Source of the DNA: Urechis unicinctus | Taxonomy: Eukaryota > Annelida > Polychaeta > Xenopneusta > Urechidae | DNA: 64,000 nucleotides | NCBI GenBank assembly: GCA_034190875.2 | Contig: CM067350.1 | Location: 18,103,288-18,167,287, forward strand | Direction of reading: 5' to 3' | Part shown: in pieces, positions 35,193 through 52,565 of the stretch | Layout: every line of letters begins with the position of its first letter | Numbering within the stretch: position 1 is the first letter of the stretch | Program-made: the position numbers and the translations under genes | Notes under the pieces: generated by a model | Databases searched by the model: none | Told to the model about the DNA's origin: nothing | Seen by the model: the letters and a program-made list of their open reading frames with translations, nothing else

Positions 35193-36991
35193 TAATCAGC
35201 CATCCCATAATACTGAAAATATCGCGAGAAGTCGAGTAAAACGAAACCGACCCATCATCAACAAATCAAAATGGATGCCACCAAAACATAGCCAATTTCC
35301 CAAAAACGCTCGCCGCAGATTGCCATTTGTGGTGCTCCATAGTAATCTGAGTATCGAATCGTGGTTTCGATAGAAATAGAATTTCTTTGGCTTTAAAATG
35401 AAAATCGATTTATCTTTTTTCCGGCACAAATACGCAAACATACACAATTTAAAGTTGACATCCGTAACATTGTGCCAGATGGGAATTCCGTTGACACCCA
35501 TTCGCTGTCCTCGCTACACTAGCGCGGACATGGCTTACCGGATATGAGATATATTGGCAGGCTATTGGCTACCTAGGCGGACACAATCTCCCTCATATCC
35601 TCTGCATGTGATATAATAGCTACAGGCTCACAGATTATTCATTTGCTGTATATATGTGTTAACCGACTTGAAGCCAAATGTGTATATTTATTTTATGTAC
35701 TTATTATGGGCTAGCACTACAAGCAATATCGTATGCATGGTTGGACAATAAAACAGTTATAACCTATTTTAAAATGTGCTATATTTTCATTAGCTCGTCA
35801 GTGATGACAAATAACATGCCAAGCAGAGCAAAAATGCAATTGGCGATCAAGGCGATTTCTAATGTCAGATCAAAATCTCATGTGGTAATGGAAGTGCCCA
35901 AGCCAATATACAATATATAATTCATGGCTTAGCAGGCGCTGCCAGCGCATATGGTCTTATCTTGACTTGTGGCGCACGTTTTAAAATATACATTAACTTA
36001 CAGGTGGGTCCATCTTAGTAGCATTATAATATTGATTACATATCTTTTGCATTGTCTTGTAATATTGTTTTGCCCCTGAAAAATTTGAATTCCACTGCCA
36101 AATTTGACGCAACGAAGGCGATTCTCGGCAATAGATATATATTGGCGCGCACTGTAGGTGAGCGGTTCATATTGGTTCATTTGTATAGATAACCAATCAC
36201 CAGATGCGTCATAACTATGGACATAGCTACGAAAATATTATTTTATCTCTGTCAATTGGTTGAATAATCACCTGGGAATGTTTATTAATCTAAATTATAA
36301 CGATTTTTTTAATAAAGTCTGAATAACATTATTGTGTGTTTAATGATGGAAATCAGAGTGCCAGAGCAAAATTAACATATAACATGGTGCAAATGCGAAC
36401 GACGATTGCAGGGGGGTATTTGCATTATAATTTCTTAAATATGTCACAGCTTTTGTGTATACCTCTTGCAGCAAACTTGACCTAAAAGATTTTGGGCAAC
36501 ACAACTTGTCAGCATTGAAATACGTTATCGTCCATCTAAATGCACTTCAACATAATCTGCTACCTCATCAACTAACTTAAATGTAAAAAACTTAATCAGG
36601 TTTTGCATCGCATGAAACATTCAGATAAAATCACGGCAGTGATGAGTGAAGTTGATTGCGATGCCGTCGCTCGGGTTAGCACTAACTCGTTGCTTTATAT
36701 GAGAGCGTAGTGATGCCTCTAGTAAGGATTATATCTTCGCATCTTACAAAAATTAAGCAACAATTTTGAGACAGTACGCAATTGATCATTCCCACAAACC
36801 GGGATGCATAAATAACTAGGCGAAAACAATAACTCTGAGGCAACATTTCGGAAGTGGTTGAACATGATTGTCGACTTTGTAACATTGACCTGTTTCATCT
36901 CTCTAACTGGATACGGTAAACGCATGGAGAGGCATTCGCAGAGCTTCAGCGGAGAGAAAACCCTCATAGGGAAGGAAACTATATTAGTGTT
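35193..36991. other. No gene recognised
   Basis: This would be the 5' flank of the minus-strand transposase-like gene. No clear promoter was seen. Open frames of 60-100 codons on both strands lack recognisable features. Confidence 0.45.
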
Positions 36992-37032
36992 CAAGATATT
37001 TCGAATGAACCAAGTTCATTCGAAATATCTTG
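36992..37032. repeat. Perfect 19-bp inverted repeat with 3-nt loop
   Basis: CAAGATATTTCGAATGAAC (36992-37010), CAA, then GTTCATTCGAAATATCTTG (37014-37032). All 19 bases pair. It could form a cruciform or an RNA hairpin, and it is too short and too tight-looped for a usual pre-miRNA. Confidence 0.95.
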
Positions 37033-38254
37033 GGTGAAAGATAGACACAAATTGCTAATTTGTATCTGTTGATGAATCGGACTTGATGAAAGTACGACAA
37101 CTATTCAATATCATTCGGTTGGCAAACGTTGGAGGTGGTAATTGCTTCAACCAGATGAAATGTGATAGTATCAAACTATGTAATACAAATTGGCAATCTG
37201 CATCACCGCTCGATCTGAACATTACTGTGTACAAGTTAAATAAAATGCAATGATACATTGGGTTTATTCTCCCATGAGAGCGTTGGTGATGCTTGCATCG
37301 GGTAGCGGTTAAGCTAATATACAGCTTTATTTAGACACTGGGTTCTTGTCCTCAATTGCAGTTGGACCAAGTTAAGCTTGGTCCGGCGCTTATGTTGCTC
37401 TTTCCAATTATGATCGCTAATGTCTTAAGCAGGTAACTATGTCGCCATATAGTGATAATATTGATTGCGTATTTCCATAATTTCTACCTACTGTTAATTA
37501 ACAAGATGGTCTAGAAATTCGAAATGTTTCCGTAAATTAATCGGTGCTTAAATTGGTGATAGCAACTAGATAAGGTTGGACATTTATTATGCTAAGCGAG
37601 GTACACGTTCCAGTGAATAATTCAAAGCTTGAATGATACATACATCAATAAGCCAAATGCATCACAACGGCACTACCACTGGACAGTGGCACTCACTACA
37701 ATATTGGGAGCTTAAGTGACAGATGCATTACTTGTTCAGTCGCAGTTCATTTACGGAATTGAAATGCATTCGAAAAATGTCACATAACCGATGTTCCAGT
37801 TCAAAGCATATTCCTGTTAGCAAGATATAACGCAATTAGACTCAGCAATGGTTTTCTTAGGTCTAGCGACTGACATTAAAGTACATTCTCGACAAGCCGC
37901 GCGATAACTGAGAACTTTAAAGGGTTTTCGTCTTGATGCAATGCAAGATGAGTAGCTAGCAGCTAGCTGCAAACAGCTAATTTTGTCGAAGGGGCCTTCG
38001 ATGGTAATACCTTACACAAATGAACAAACCACCCAATACCCTACCGTAGCATTAGCTTGTAATTTAAATGACCAACCGTCTTACATTATGCACAATCCTT
38101 CCAGCAGCCCTAAACTCGGTACAAAGCGGATAAATCACTATGTGCGGAACATTATACATAAAATGTTACGGCAAATACAAGATGCTAGACAGCAGGTGAC
38201 ATTATGATGGCCATTTATAGCTGAAAAGTATAAAATTGTCGAATATATCACTCG
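37033..38254. other. No gene recognised
   Basis: Holds the family D repeat copy at 37850-37955 and otherwise no supported feature. Confidence 0.5.
37850..37955 (+). repeat. Dispersed repeat family D, copy 2
   Basis: Counterpart of 10640-10740, sharing AGCGACTGAC, a GCGCG-containing centre, AACTGAGAACTTT and TTTTCGTCTTGA in the same order. This is a low-identity, old copy. Confidence 0.4.
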
Positions 38255-38584
38255 TATGCATGCATGTATGCATGTATGTATGTATGTATGTATGTATGTA
38301 TGTATGTATGTATGTATGTATGTATGTATGTATGTATGTATGTATGTATGTATGTATGTATGTATGTATGTATGTATGTATGTATGTATGTATGTATGTA
38401 TGTATGTATGTATGTATGTATGTCTGTATGTATGTGTATGTATGTATGTATGTATGTATGTATGTATGTATGTATGTATGTATGTATGTATGTATGTATG
38501 TATGTATGTATGTCTGTATGTATGTATGTATTGGTGTATGGATGTATGTATGTGTATGTATGTATGTATGTATGTATGTATGTA

Positions 38585-38679
<95 letters not shown>

Positions 38680-38720
38680 GATGGATGGATGGATGACTGG
38701 TTGGTTGGATGTATGTATGT
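38255..38720 (+). repeat. Composite microsatellite (ATGT)n-(AT)n-(GGAT)n
   Basis: (ATGT)n spans about 38262-38587 with a few CTGT and GTGT variants, followed by (AT)n 38588-38674 and a short GGAT/GGTT tail to about 38715. The same two-part organisation, reverse-complemented, occurs at 61784-62522. The open Met-Tyr-Val-Cys frames are repeat artefacts. Confidence 0.95.
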
Positions 38721-42205
<3,485 letters not shown>

Positions 42206-42634
42206 TGGATCGTGAGTAGCTGAACATTGTGGTAGTATTGGCTTATTTATATCCATCGACATATGGGCAGTGGTTTCGGCACACGTCTATGCTCAAAGTC
42301 AATTGAGATTGCCATTGAAGCAACAGATCCCACACTAATAATGCATTTTACTCAATCAGTAATATCTGACCGCAGTTTGTGGCGTTCATACTAGATTGGA
42401 GATGTACACTTAGTACAATTGATACATTGCAAGGATAACAGCTTATGTCATCAAGATATGTACAAATTTGATTGTTTGCTTTATAGAACATGGCAATTGA
42501 ACGCACACATTATGGATGCTTGCTTGCGAAAACAAACTTTGTTAACATTGGTTAGGGCGACGACATCAGGCAGATTTTTATGCACTTAATGCAGCAAAAC
42601 GAGGGACACAGTTTTGTGCGGGTAAGCGATTGAT

Positions 42635-42768
<134 letters not shown>

Positions 42769-44269
42769 CTGAGAGCCTCTTTAATGGATATATTTTCCCA
42801 TGCTCCTGAACCAGAAATATTACTTCCTCTCGTATATGTCTATAACCAAAATGGTTTATAAAATGGTCTACATTGCCAAATACGATGCCAATATTACGAA
42901 ATCGGCCGCGGAAAAGTGACTATAGAAATGCTATTAGTATCTGAATCACCCATATAGTTCGACGGTAAATATTTCCTGAATCTATTTATGTGTACATCAT
43001 ACGTGATGCTGCGATGAGCAAAGGGGTATATATATAGCAACAAGCATTAGTGAGATATGGTTCCTCATTTCAGAAAATGATGTTATAGATGGCAGTTCTC
43101 GATATCACGGAGATCTATGGAGAGGTCTGCTTGGCAATTTGAAATAAATTACAAGACCACATGATAGTTTAGAGGTAGCAGCTACGCTTCAATTTTTGTG
43201 CTGCAAAATCTGTTATACGACGCACAAGGAGAGAAGACGAATAACTAAGTTTAATGAGTTATGTAGAGTGTAATATAATAATTAGGCGTTAAGGCTATTG
43301 CAACTTTCAGACACACTTTTAAATTTTGAGTGTCAAATTTCAAACAATGATGAATGCTGGTTAAGAAATGTATACCAGCCCCAAGTACGATCGTGTAATG
43401 AATATTGATGTAAATATACTTCATATGCTATATGATCGGGTCGTCTGCAGCCAAAGATCAAATACAGAAAAGTCGTCGGCCAACCAATAATGGTATTTGA
43501 GGTATGAGATAACGGGATGAACTTAACCTTTGCAATAAGAATGGTCGGAATGGCGGGGGAAGGGGGAGATGATTGGTACAGCTGCCCATTAGTCTATGCA
43601 TCAATAAGCTCACTCGACGACATGCATGGATATATATCTTCCAGGTTAACAGAGGGCAGTGCAAATGCCGGTAATAGGTGAATAACACTTTTGCAGATTT
43701 AGAAGTTGCCCTATAACCCAAAAATACATTTTGCAGTGTAGATATCTCCAACGGAATCAACGGCCTTTCATTTCAGCGCGTTCTTCGACCAATAGATAAT
43801 CATCCGTCAGCTACTGTCTTATTTGCGACCACGTCTATCGCCATATCCTTCTTCAGCAGGCACATAGTTAACCCTGACCTATGAATATCACTTAGATAAG
43901 GGCTCGCTACGTAATCATGATGCAGACCATCAGGTAAGCATCTGAAGCTTAAAGGAAAATGCAACAGCTTACTGCGGAGCCACCCAGCGAACGTCGTGTA
44001 ACTGCGCGTCATTTGGCGGGAAGCACCTTAGAAGCGCTGCGCGTATTTTCGCACCCGGTGCGCCCGCTTCTGCGCTGCAATGAGTTGTCTTCAAAGTAAT
44101 TTGCACACAAATTATTTCTGTTGAGTTAAGATCAAAGGTACACCTCATGTATGACGCAATTTGTAAAGAGGGGCGTTCTAGAATGGTGAATCTAAATACA
44201 GCAGTTATCACAAATTGTAAACATGATCTTTGACGTTATGAATGTGGTGACGATGTGTCTTCGATGACT
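42769..44269. other. No gene recognised
   Basis: Three minus-strand frames of 70-100 codons (43.46-44.21 kb) have no recognisable domain and no supporting splice sites. Confidence 0.45.
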
Positions 44270-44274
44270 TATAA

Positions 44275-44670
44275 TTTTTTTAAAATTTCGTTCATATTAC
44301 ATATATATCTGCACCATATAACAAAGTTTACTTCAAAAGTCAGAGGTTAAAATTTTATGGAGGTTTGAATATTGTTATAGACCGCACTCACGGAATACAA
44401 CTGAAAATCCGTTGTGGCTTCCCATAGACTGCGCGGACCTATTATTCTTTAAAATTCTGTACATATAGCAAATAGCACTGCACCATGTTACCAAGTTAAC
44501 TTCAAAAGTCAGTAGTCAAATTTACCACAGAAAATCCATTGTGGCTTCCCATAGAATACACGGACCTTTCATTTTTTTTACATTCTGTTCATAGTACATA
44601 TATCACTGCACCATATTACCAAGGTTACTTCAAAAGTCAGTGATAAAAATTGTTTTATGGACGTTTGACA
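44275..44670 (+). repeat. Short tandem array, three diverged units
   Basis: The core (T)GCACCATATTACCAAG followed by TTACTTCAAAAGTCAG recurs at 44311, 44480 and 44608. GAAAATCCRTTGTGGCTTCC and CATAGA...CGGACCT recur between the later units. Spacings of 169 and 128 bp indicate indels between units. This is a local satellite-like duplication and is non-coding. Confidence 0.85.
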
Positions 44671-47600
44671 CCAATATTGAGAAAAATTAACAATTAATTC
44701 ATAGTTGGCTTGCCGTAAAATGAAGCAAGACATCATTTTTGTTAAGCAGATACTGTTCAGTCTGTATGTCAGATATAATGTGATTCGCTGCATGAACTTT
44801 TCTATAGAACCAAAATATTATCAAAAACGCATAATTCCCATCATCTGAACATGTGGATCTTAAATTCGTCATACTCAGAAATTTAAACCCGTGACCATGT
44901 ACTTTTTATTTTGCATTTCTTTAGCTTTATATACGAGCTAACTCTGTGAAAAAAATCGCGAAAATCTATGTACGAATTTAGAACTGTCGCAATTGTCATT
45001 AAACCTTTCACGTATTTACTGACAAAGACCCTCCATCGAAAGCATTTATGAAAAGCGCTTGTAATGAGCCAGAGGTTTACCACGGAATTCAATACAGAGT
45101 TGAGCAATCACTCAATTCCAGAACTCAACTGCAGCCAAAATACTCATTTAACACACTTACGAAATATAAAGGTATATGAAGGAAGAAAACAGTGTTTATG
45201 CATCATAAGCAAACAAATCACATTGCATAGTGAGCAAATAATGCCAATGAGACACTGAGATCCGATTCTATCCAACGCGGATTTTTCATTTGTAAATAGT
45301 CTGTTATAAACCGCTTAATTTTTTATTTTACAAATTCATGCAACAGTATGCAGGTTCAACTATTACTGCGTAACCACCTTTTGTCCTACATGCCTACCTG
45401 GTTGTGATATTAGCCTTTGCGTATAGCACTGTGACTAAAGGAGGGAAGATTGCTTGGAAAGATAATGAGAGAGCTTTATCTTCTTCTCTTTCTGTCTTAC
45501 TGTGCCTGAAAGACACACCCCTGATTGAGTTTGTCATTTCTTCAGTTAATGAACTGTGGAGCGTTCTTAAATCTACGTTTGGGGTTAAATAATAAAACAC
45601 TCTTTCTGTAAGCCGCATTGTCAATATTAGTGTGGTATTGCTTTGCCAATGATCTGTTACTGCACACTACGCACCATACAAAAAACCGTATTTACGAAGC
45701 TTAGCAGCTAGCATTGAAGTAAATTTGAACTTAACACACTCAAGATCTGCAGAGTTAGGCATGTTATGTGTATGAACATAAGTGTAAACGTATAATACAT
45801 GCACGTAGACTGACTTTTTTGTTCGCTTTTTTCGAGTAAGCGTTTATTTGAACGATACCGTTTACTTATTAAACGGGTTTGTCCTAAAATTTGCTTGCTG
45901 CCCATGGACAACAAAATCGTACTTTTACCTATTTGCTCAGTGCTCCGTGTCCCTCTCTTAAAATCTATCCAACAGTGAGTTTGGTGTTTGAACAAGACAG
46001 GAAGGACGCGCTTTGAGACTCAAGAAATCATGAAGGCAGCTTGCTGCCTAAAATGCAGGCATGTCCCTTGTTTCACTTTAAAAAGACTATAACAAAGATG
46101 CTATAGTATGAGACGGGGGTTTTGTTGCACCATTCATCCAGTTGGAATACTGAAAGCAAGATCAAGGAAATATAGTGTATTAGATCGTATAGCACGACTG
46201 ACTCTTATCATCGGAAAATGCTTTGGTTGAAGTAATCTGAAATGGTGAAGGAGCACTTTGTTCGATATGAAACTGAAAATTTATCGAATTTTTAAACATA
46301 TGTAGTGTGGAAGCCTAGTGTATTACGCTGAAGCAGGAACCTTAACATTTTGCTACATCGGTTCGCTATCAATAATTAACTGCAATACGCAAGTGAGTTC
46401 AATATGCTGCATAAAACATTACATGGTGTGTGCTAATTCAGCGAATCTGGATTTGGTTTAACGGAATGGTGGTGATTCACCGTATTGCTCGTCTTCAAAT
46501 AGTTACTTTGAGAACGGGGTTTTCTTCATGTGACTATCTGTTTGTTCGACACTTTATTGTGACAAATTAAAGGAATGTGCGGTCAACAAGGGTTATTTGT
46601 ACATATCAGCTCATTGCGATTGATATTGAGTGGCACAACAATATGGCCATATTTCGCAACGATTTTGTATCCAACAGGATGCACGATGTTGAATCGCTTA
46701 TCATTGTGGTCAAATAATTCTAGATAATCGTCAACGCTGCAAGATGTCCCGTACCTTCATCAGACACTGGTTAACAGTTGGGTTCTCGTGCCTTGCCTGT
46801 CGACAATGCTAATACCAGGTTAGTCAATTCTTTAACAGCCCGCATCGTTTGACTATGTTTCCCATATATACCTTGCGTTTTTGTATGTTTTACACACTGC
46901 ACTCGACGCTGATGAATAATGCAGCGCTGCATTGCCTTGCCGCTTCTTTAAATGAGAGTCATGTAAAATCGAACAATATATGAATCTTTCATCTATTTTT
47001 CTATGCATAAAAGACTTGTTACATCTCAATGCGTATTTCAGGTTGGCTGGCTTTATCCCCCACGAGGGTTATCGTTAGAATAATTGAATTTACTGAATGA
47101 CCTTAACAGAAGGTCTCCCATGACATGCAGCACCCAATTCATGATAACTACCTCAATCCGAGGATATGTTACGTTCCCTTTCTGTAGCTATGGTACAGTA
47201 AAACATATTCACATGATGTGCATTGGCAATTAACTTCAGAGCATTGTTCTACACGAGGCACACCACTAGAACATATCAATATTGCTAATTAGAACCAGCT
47301 TGAATGAATGAGCAATCTTAGGGTAGAAAAATATATCACTGTTTTAAATGTTTTGTATTAACAACTAGCGTCATGGGATGTAATTTACGATGCTATCACT
47401 GATCAATGACAACACAGCTCAGTTTAATCTCAATAATTATATGGAATTAGGGTGGGTGCGTGTAACCCAAACTTGTATACGGTTAACGACGGCCGACTAA
47501 TCTGAATAATCTGCAAAGAGTGACAATGGTGTCTCCGGACAATATGGTGGACTGACACGCTTGCAGCGCAACGCATTAATATTGCATTTCATCTGCAATG

Positions 47601-48030
47601 ACTACTGCGTCAACTGGGTGCTTCACATGACACGCCATTGGTATTGAATTACCTAAGCTGAATAAGCTGAATGCCATCATACATTGCCTAATATCAAATA
47701 CACAACATGAGTACGAGAGTAAATAACGTGGCATGCTAGGTGTTTACAACCTCGCAAATTGATGAGTGCATGCTCTATTGCACCAATAAAGTGGCAGGTA
47801 GGCTGGTAGATCGTTTTATGAAAACATGATTATTTGGTCGACAGTTTTCAATTTTCCTACAAACACAATAAATTTTGTAAGTATTATGGTAGAAGTCTAA
47901 AATTTGTTTGGCTCTGGCGGTCAATTTCTGCATATTTATCAACACGAATATCTTCATGTGTCATATCTGCAATGTGCACCGGACACTTTGGGACACGTTT
48001 GCTGACCTCTGTGTTATTTTGTTGGATGAC
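44671..48030. other. No gene recognised
   Basis: No coherent coding or RNA feature was seen. The frame at 45404-45592 has a hydrophobic stretch but no start context or partner exon. Confidence 0.45.
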
Positions 48031-48312
48031 GAGCACCTGGATCTTTGCGCGGAAACTGCGATGACAAGATGTCTTTCATAATTAACGTCAGCCAAAATCA
48101 ATGTCAATGATAAGACCTCTAAGATGTGATACTGTAAGGGAATGGGCTTGTCAAATGGAAAATTAACTGACTAGCACCTGGATCTATGCGTGAGAAGCAG
48201 CCATGACAAGATGGCTTTCATAACTAACGTCAGCCAAAGGCAATGATTATGATAAGACCTCTTACATGTGATACTGTAAGGGAATGAGCTGGTCAAATGG
48301 AATATTAACTGG
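48031..48312 (+). repeat. Tandem duplication, 141-bp unit, two copies
   Basis: AGCACCTGGATCT begins at 48032 and 48173. Both copies continue with CATGACAAGATG or GATGACAAGATG, CTTTCATAA, TAACGTCAGCCAAA, GATAAGACCTCT, TGTGATACTGTAAGGGAATG and GTCAAATGGAA. Identity is high. Confidence 0.9.
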
Positions 48313-51300
48313 GATATATATAATTTGAAAATCGAGAGGTTGCGTACCAAATTTATTATTTCAGAAAAAAAATCCGTTAATCGGTGAATTTAAAGGTAAA
48401 ACCTAAAAAAACACTACCAAGAGTTGCAATGATAAAGGTATCTATTTCATGTTCACAACGCGGCAAATACAATTCATAATGCTAGTAAACCGCAGCTAAG
48501 ACTCATTGTTTATTGGTTTAGTCTGTAAACGGATGCTCAAACAATGATTAACAACAAAATATGTACTGAATTATATATTTTTGACAGTATCAATGATTAG
48601 TTTTGCAATGATGCATTCAAGTGAGCTTGAATGAGATGAGGTTAACTAAATCTTTTCATATATTTTATCAATATTAGAAAAAGTTATAACCCACATTTTT
48701 TTTATCTAATTATTCAGGAGCATTACATGTTTTAAAACCTGTAAGAGGGTAAATTCACGCAACTCTTTTAGACAACTCTGTAAAAGAATTTTTTCTTCTA
48801 AACTCAATACATGGGTCATGCTTACCCTACTTTGACTTACTGATCATTCCTTGCACAGGTTTATGAATCAATTGATATCAATCTGACTGATCCGATCACC
48901 AAAATGCTACGATTACGCACGTATTTCGCCAAACTTTGATATATTAAGGCAACATGTTATATGATTTTAGCATGTTATCAGGCATAATATTGACTAAGCT
49001 ACGGCGAATAGGATATCGGCAGATAATGAGGATAGCGACTCATACTATAATAAAGCTCAAGTTATCTAATGTGGTTCGCACTAGGATAGCTATAATTCAC
49101 AGTTCCCAACCTCTTGAGCCTCGGGGAACAAAGTAATTGATAGTGCAGTTAGCTGAGTCAGTCACAATCAACGGGTCGATTATTCGTAAGTTTTACATTA
49201 AAGATAAAAATCTAACACTTCCAAATGTTACCTGTATGGGTCAATGTAACACAATCCCACCCCATACCCCCTCCCGCATTACAATCTCGGTGGTTTGTTG
49301 CTGCATGCAGTGCAATGACAAATAACAGTAAATAATACAAGCTGTTACTCTAATTGGAATATACATCCTCCGCGCGAAAAAGCCAGCCCATCCTAACCAT
49401 AACGAAATATCGCCATGGTCATTAAATAGATTGTTTATGTACTCACTGAATAAACATGAAACGCTAGGCACGAGTCCCGCACGTAAAGCACTTCCTGGTA
49501 TGTTGTTTTTCATGTAGCCGTGCACTCTACGCATGATTTAATGCGAAGAACCATACCGTTGACTTGAAAAAGCCTTTTGCTCAGTTAAATGAACGGCAAT
49601 CATCGACAAAAAAGCCGTCTTAACAATACAACATTGGAGGTTAGCAATGTCACTGCACCATCGTCATTCTGATTCAAAAATTACCGGTTTTGTTATCCAC
49701 TTGTGAATTACCTCAAACAGGCACTGATTAAGTTATCTTCTTGGGATAAGGAGGTAACTTCGTAATAGATTAAACATTACATCGAAAATTTAAGGTACAC
49801 GACACCAATGCATATGTATGGCCATGATCACTAGAACGAAAACACCGCAAGCATGTGAATGAATGTTTTGTTGTTGTATTGTATTCATCCTCAAATTTAA
49901 CTAACCAAAAAACGGACAATAAATATGTGGCTCTGTGCACATCAGCTGTACAATTAACGCACACACTTAACCACTATTTTGCCAATCATACTGGAATGCG
50001 TTAAAAAGAAATAAATCTGCCAGCTGACCGGTTTTATATGATAGTTGTAGTGAAAACTTATTTTTGGTACCTCATGAAACACATTTATTAACATATTAAT
50101 AAGTATCGTTAATACATAATACGCTGAATAATATATGGGAAAGGACGCTAACGCCGCGCTTTTTCTATGCTTTCATAGTTCTTTAATGCAACCTTTAGGC
50201 TAACGGTGCATAAGCAATTGTTAAACAAAGCAAACGGTTATGGATACACGGTGAGCGAGGGTATGAATTTGCAATGGACTGGGTGCAATAAAAGATGTTA
50301 TGATGTCCTTGATTATTCGATAAGCCTTTCCGAGCGGAACTGGCTCTGTACCAATCATCTGACAGGACGTCGAAGAACTGCGACAAAAACACAAACTATT
50401 TGTTTAACATCGGTCTGGTGGTTTTCGCGTTGTGGCCCTCCGTGAACGCTTATTGTTAAATGCGACTGCCAGTTCATGATGTATGCAGTGCTGGAAAGCA
50501 GGACACAAATTAGACTTTGTATTACACCCCATCAAATCATCGAGATCCTTATAAAACCCTTGCATTATTTTCTTTGAATGCAAGAGGAACATCAATTTAT
50601 TAAGGGGATGGCTTTTGTACTGCATATCAGATTGCCTATGAATATCAGGCACGAATTATATGAGCCCGCCTAGGTGAATTTCGCAGCGTAAAATTATTGT
50701 AGTGTGTCATTTGAAAACTGCTTAGGTTTCAATTCAAGAAATGCTACAACATGTTGGGTCAGCCGTGTATTCCCTGTAGTTTTACCCAATTAACCCTTCA
50801 CAGGGAGACCGTTTGAAGATCGAATAACATTTCCGAGCAATCGCTTCCTGTAGAATGTCCCAAAGCTAAAATATTACATTTATATGGAATGGTTTCGTGA
50901 TTGTGTGATTGGACATAGACAGCATTTTATTGCTCATATCTTGTATCAGTGTTCGTGGCCCAAAGCTATAACTATATTAATATAATCGGATGGGTCTGTC
51001 TGATTTCATTTCTTCTGGGTGTTTAGCTACGATAGGATAATTTTTACACGGTCATGCAATAGGAAAGCAGTGCATGGATTGATGCCTTTCCGAAGATAAT
51101 ATGAGACATGACTAAAATAACAAGACACCTGAGCTCATATCGTTAATAGAAAATGTTCCTGCTCTATTAGATTCCAGAAACCATTGGTAACAACGTTTAT
51201 TCCAGATCAGTAGTTTCTAATGCAGCTGCGTTAAATCCTATCCAATTTATGGCATTAAAGAACATATGTAATGACGAAAACTCATAAGTGACAAAGTTGT

Positions 51301-52375
51301 CTGAACGTGTTTGTCTGATGTCTTTACCTGATTACCACATGTACCTTTTGTTTGCGCTTGAGAAGGAAAATCTCAAGAAAGGTTATTTTTTTATGGCAAA
51401 ACGTATTCAACGGGCAGATGCAAATAAAATGATAGATATTAAATGATCATGTACTCGGTTTACGACAATCGTGATATTTGCAGTGTTACGAAAACTTGAA
51501 AAAGGCATGACCAGGGCTTGCAATGGTTAAATATTTGGCTACTTATACAATCGATATGCAGTGTGCACGATAAATTGCTGTGTGAATAACTATGTGTTTT
51601 GTCACATAAAATGTAATGAATATGTGTATTACAAATATATAAGAAATACCGTGCGGATAATTGCTACTATTTTGCTGCATTTATGATATATTTTGGAATA
51701 GATACTTATTATGATAAGGAATATTGCACATTTATCAAACTGTATGTTGGAGCAATTGGAAGTGTTTTTGCCAAATAAGGGGGTGAATATGGGCTCTCTC
51801 GTACTCACCCATGCGTTCACCACAAACATCAGAGCGCAGAGTGCCAGTTGGTTAACCATGTACAATAAACATTTCGGGTCATTACGTTTGCCGTTGCCAT
51901 GCTATAGCGAAAATGGTCAGGGGAGGGCAGTGTCTAATTCACAGCACGAGCAGTTCAAAAACACTTGTAGTTCTTTCTAGGTCATTCAAATAACACCAGT
52001 GTAGAATTAAGATGTTGATTTTGTCGAGCTGTGCATATTCATTAGTAATCTCAACAGACATTACGGAGAATGTATTGCATTTCATTTTGTATATGTGTCG
52101 TCAAAATATACATGAGCTTCTTTAGAACCAATACCGCTGCACGCGATCACCGGTATCGTCGGTATGCACTCAATAATAAATTTCGTAATGCTCACATTTT
52201 TATTCGTAAACCAATCCGTTCCATCACGTTGATACACAAGTTCAAACGAGTATTTTGCACTGGGCAAAACATGTGACTTTGCAGCAGTACCTGACCAATC
52301 AACGAGGAAGAACACTGAGACAGTTTTGAAGCAATGATACCATTGGGTTTGTATGTAAACATATAAATATATGTA
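48313..52375. other. No gene recognised
   Basis: AT-rich DNA with only short isolated frames. No repeat or RNA gene was supported. Confidence 0.5.
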
Positions 52376-52445
52376 CATAAATATATATATGTTATATATA
52401 TATATAATATATATGGGATATATATATATATATATATATGATATA

Positions 52446-52488
<43 letters not shown>

Positions 52489-52565
52489 CCATACATTCAT
52501 ATATAAACATATATATATATATATATATTCATATTATATATGTATATATATATTAATATATATAA
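52376..52565. repeat. Interrupted (AT)n tract
   Basis: About 190 bp of TATA dinucleotides with frequent short interruptions. Ile-Tyr frames here are artefacts. Confidence 0.95.

Noticed and set aside
31000..35600. Terminal inverted repeats around the transposase-like gene
   Set aside because: I compared the flanks by eye on both sides and found no convincing match. A self-alignment is needed to settle it.
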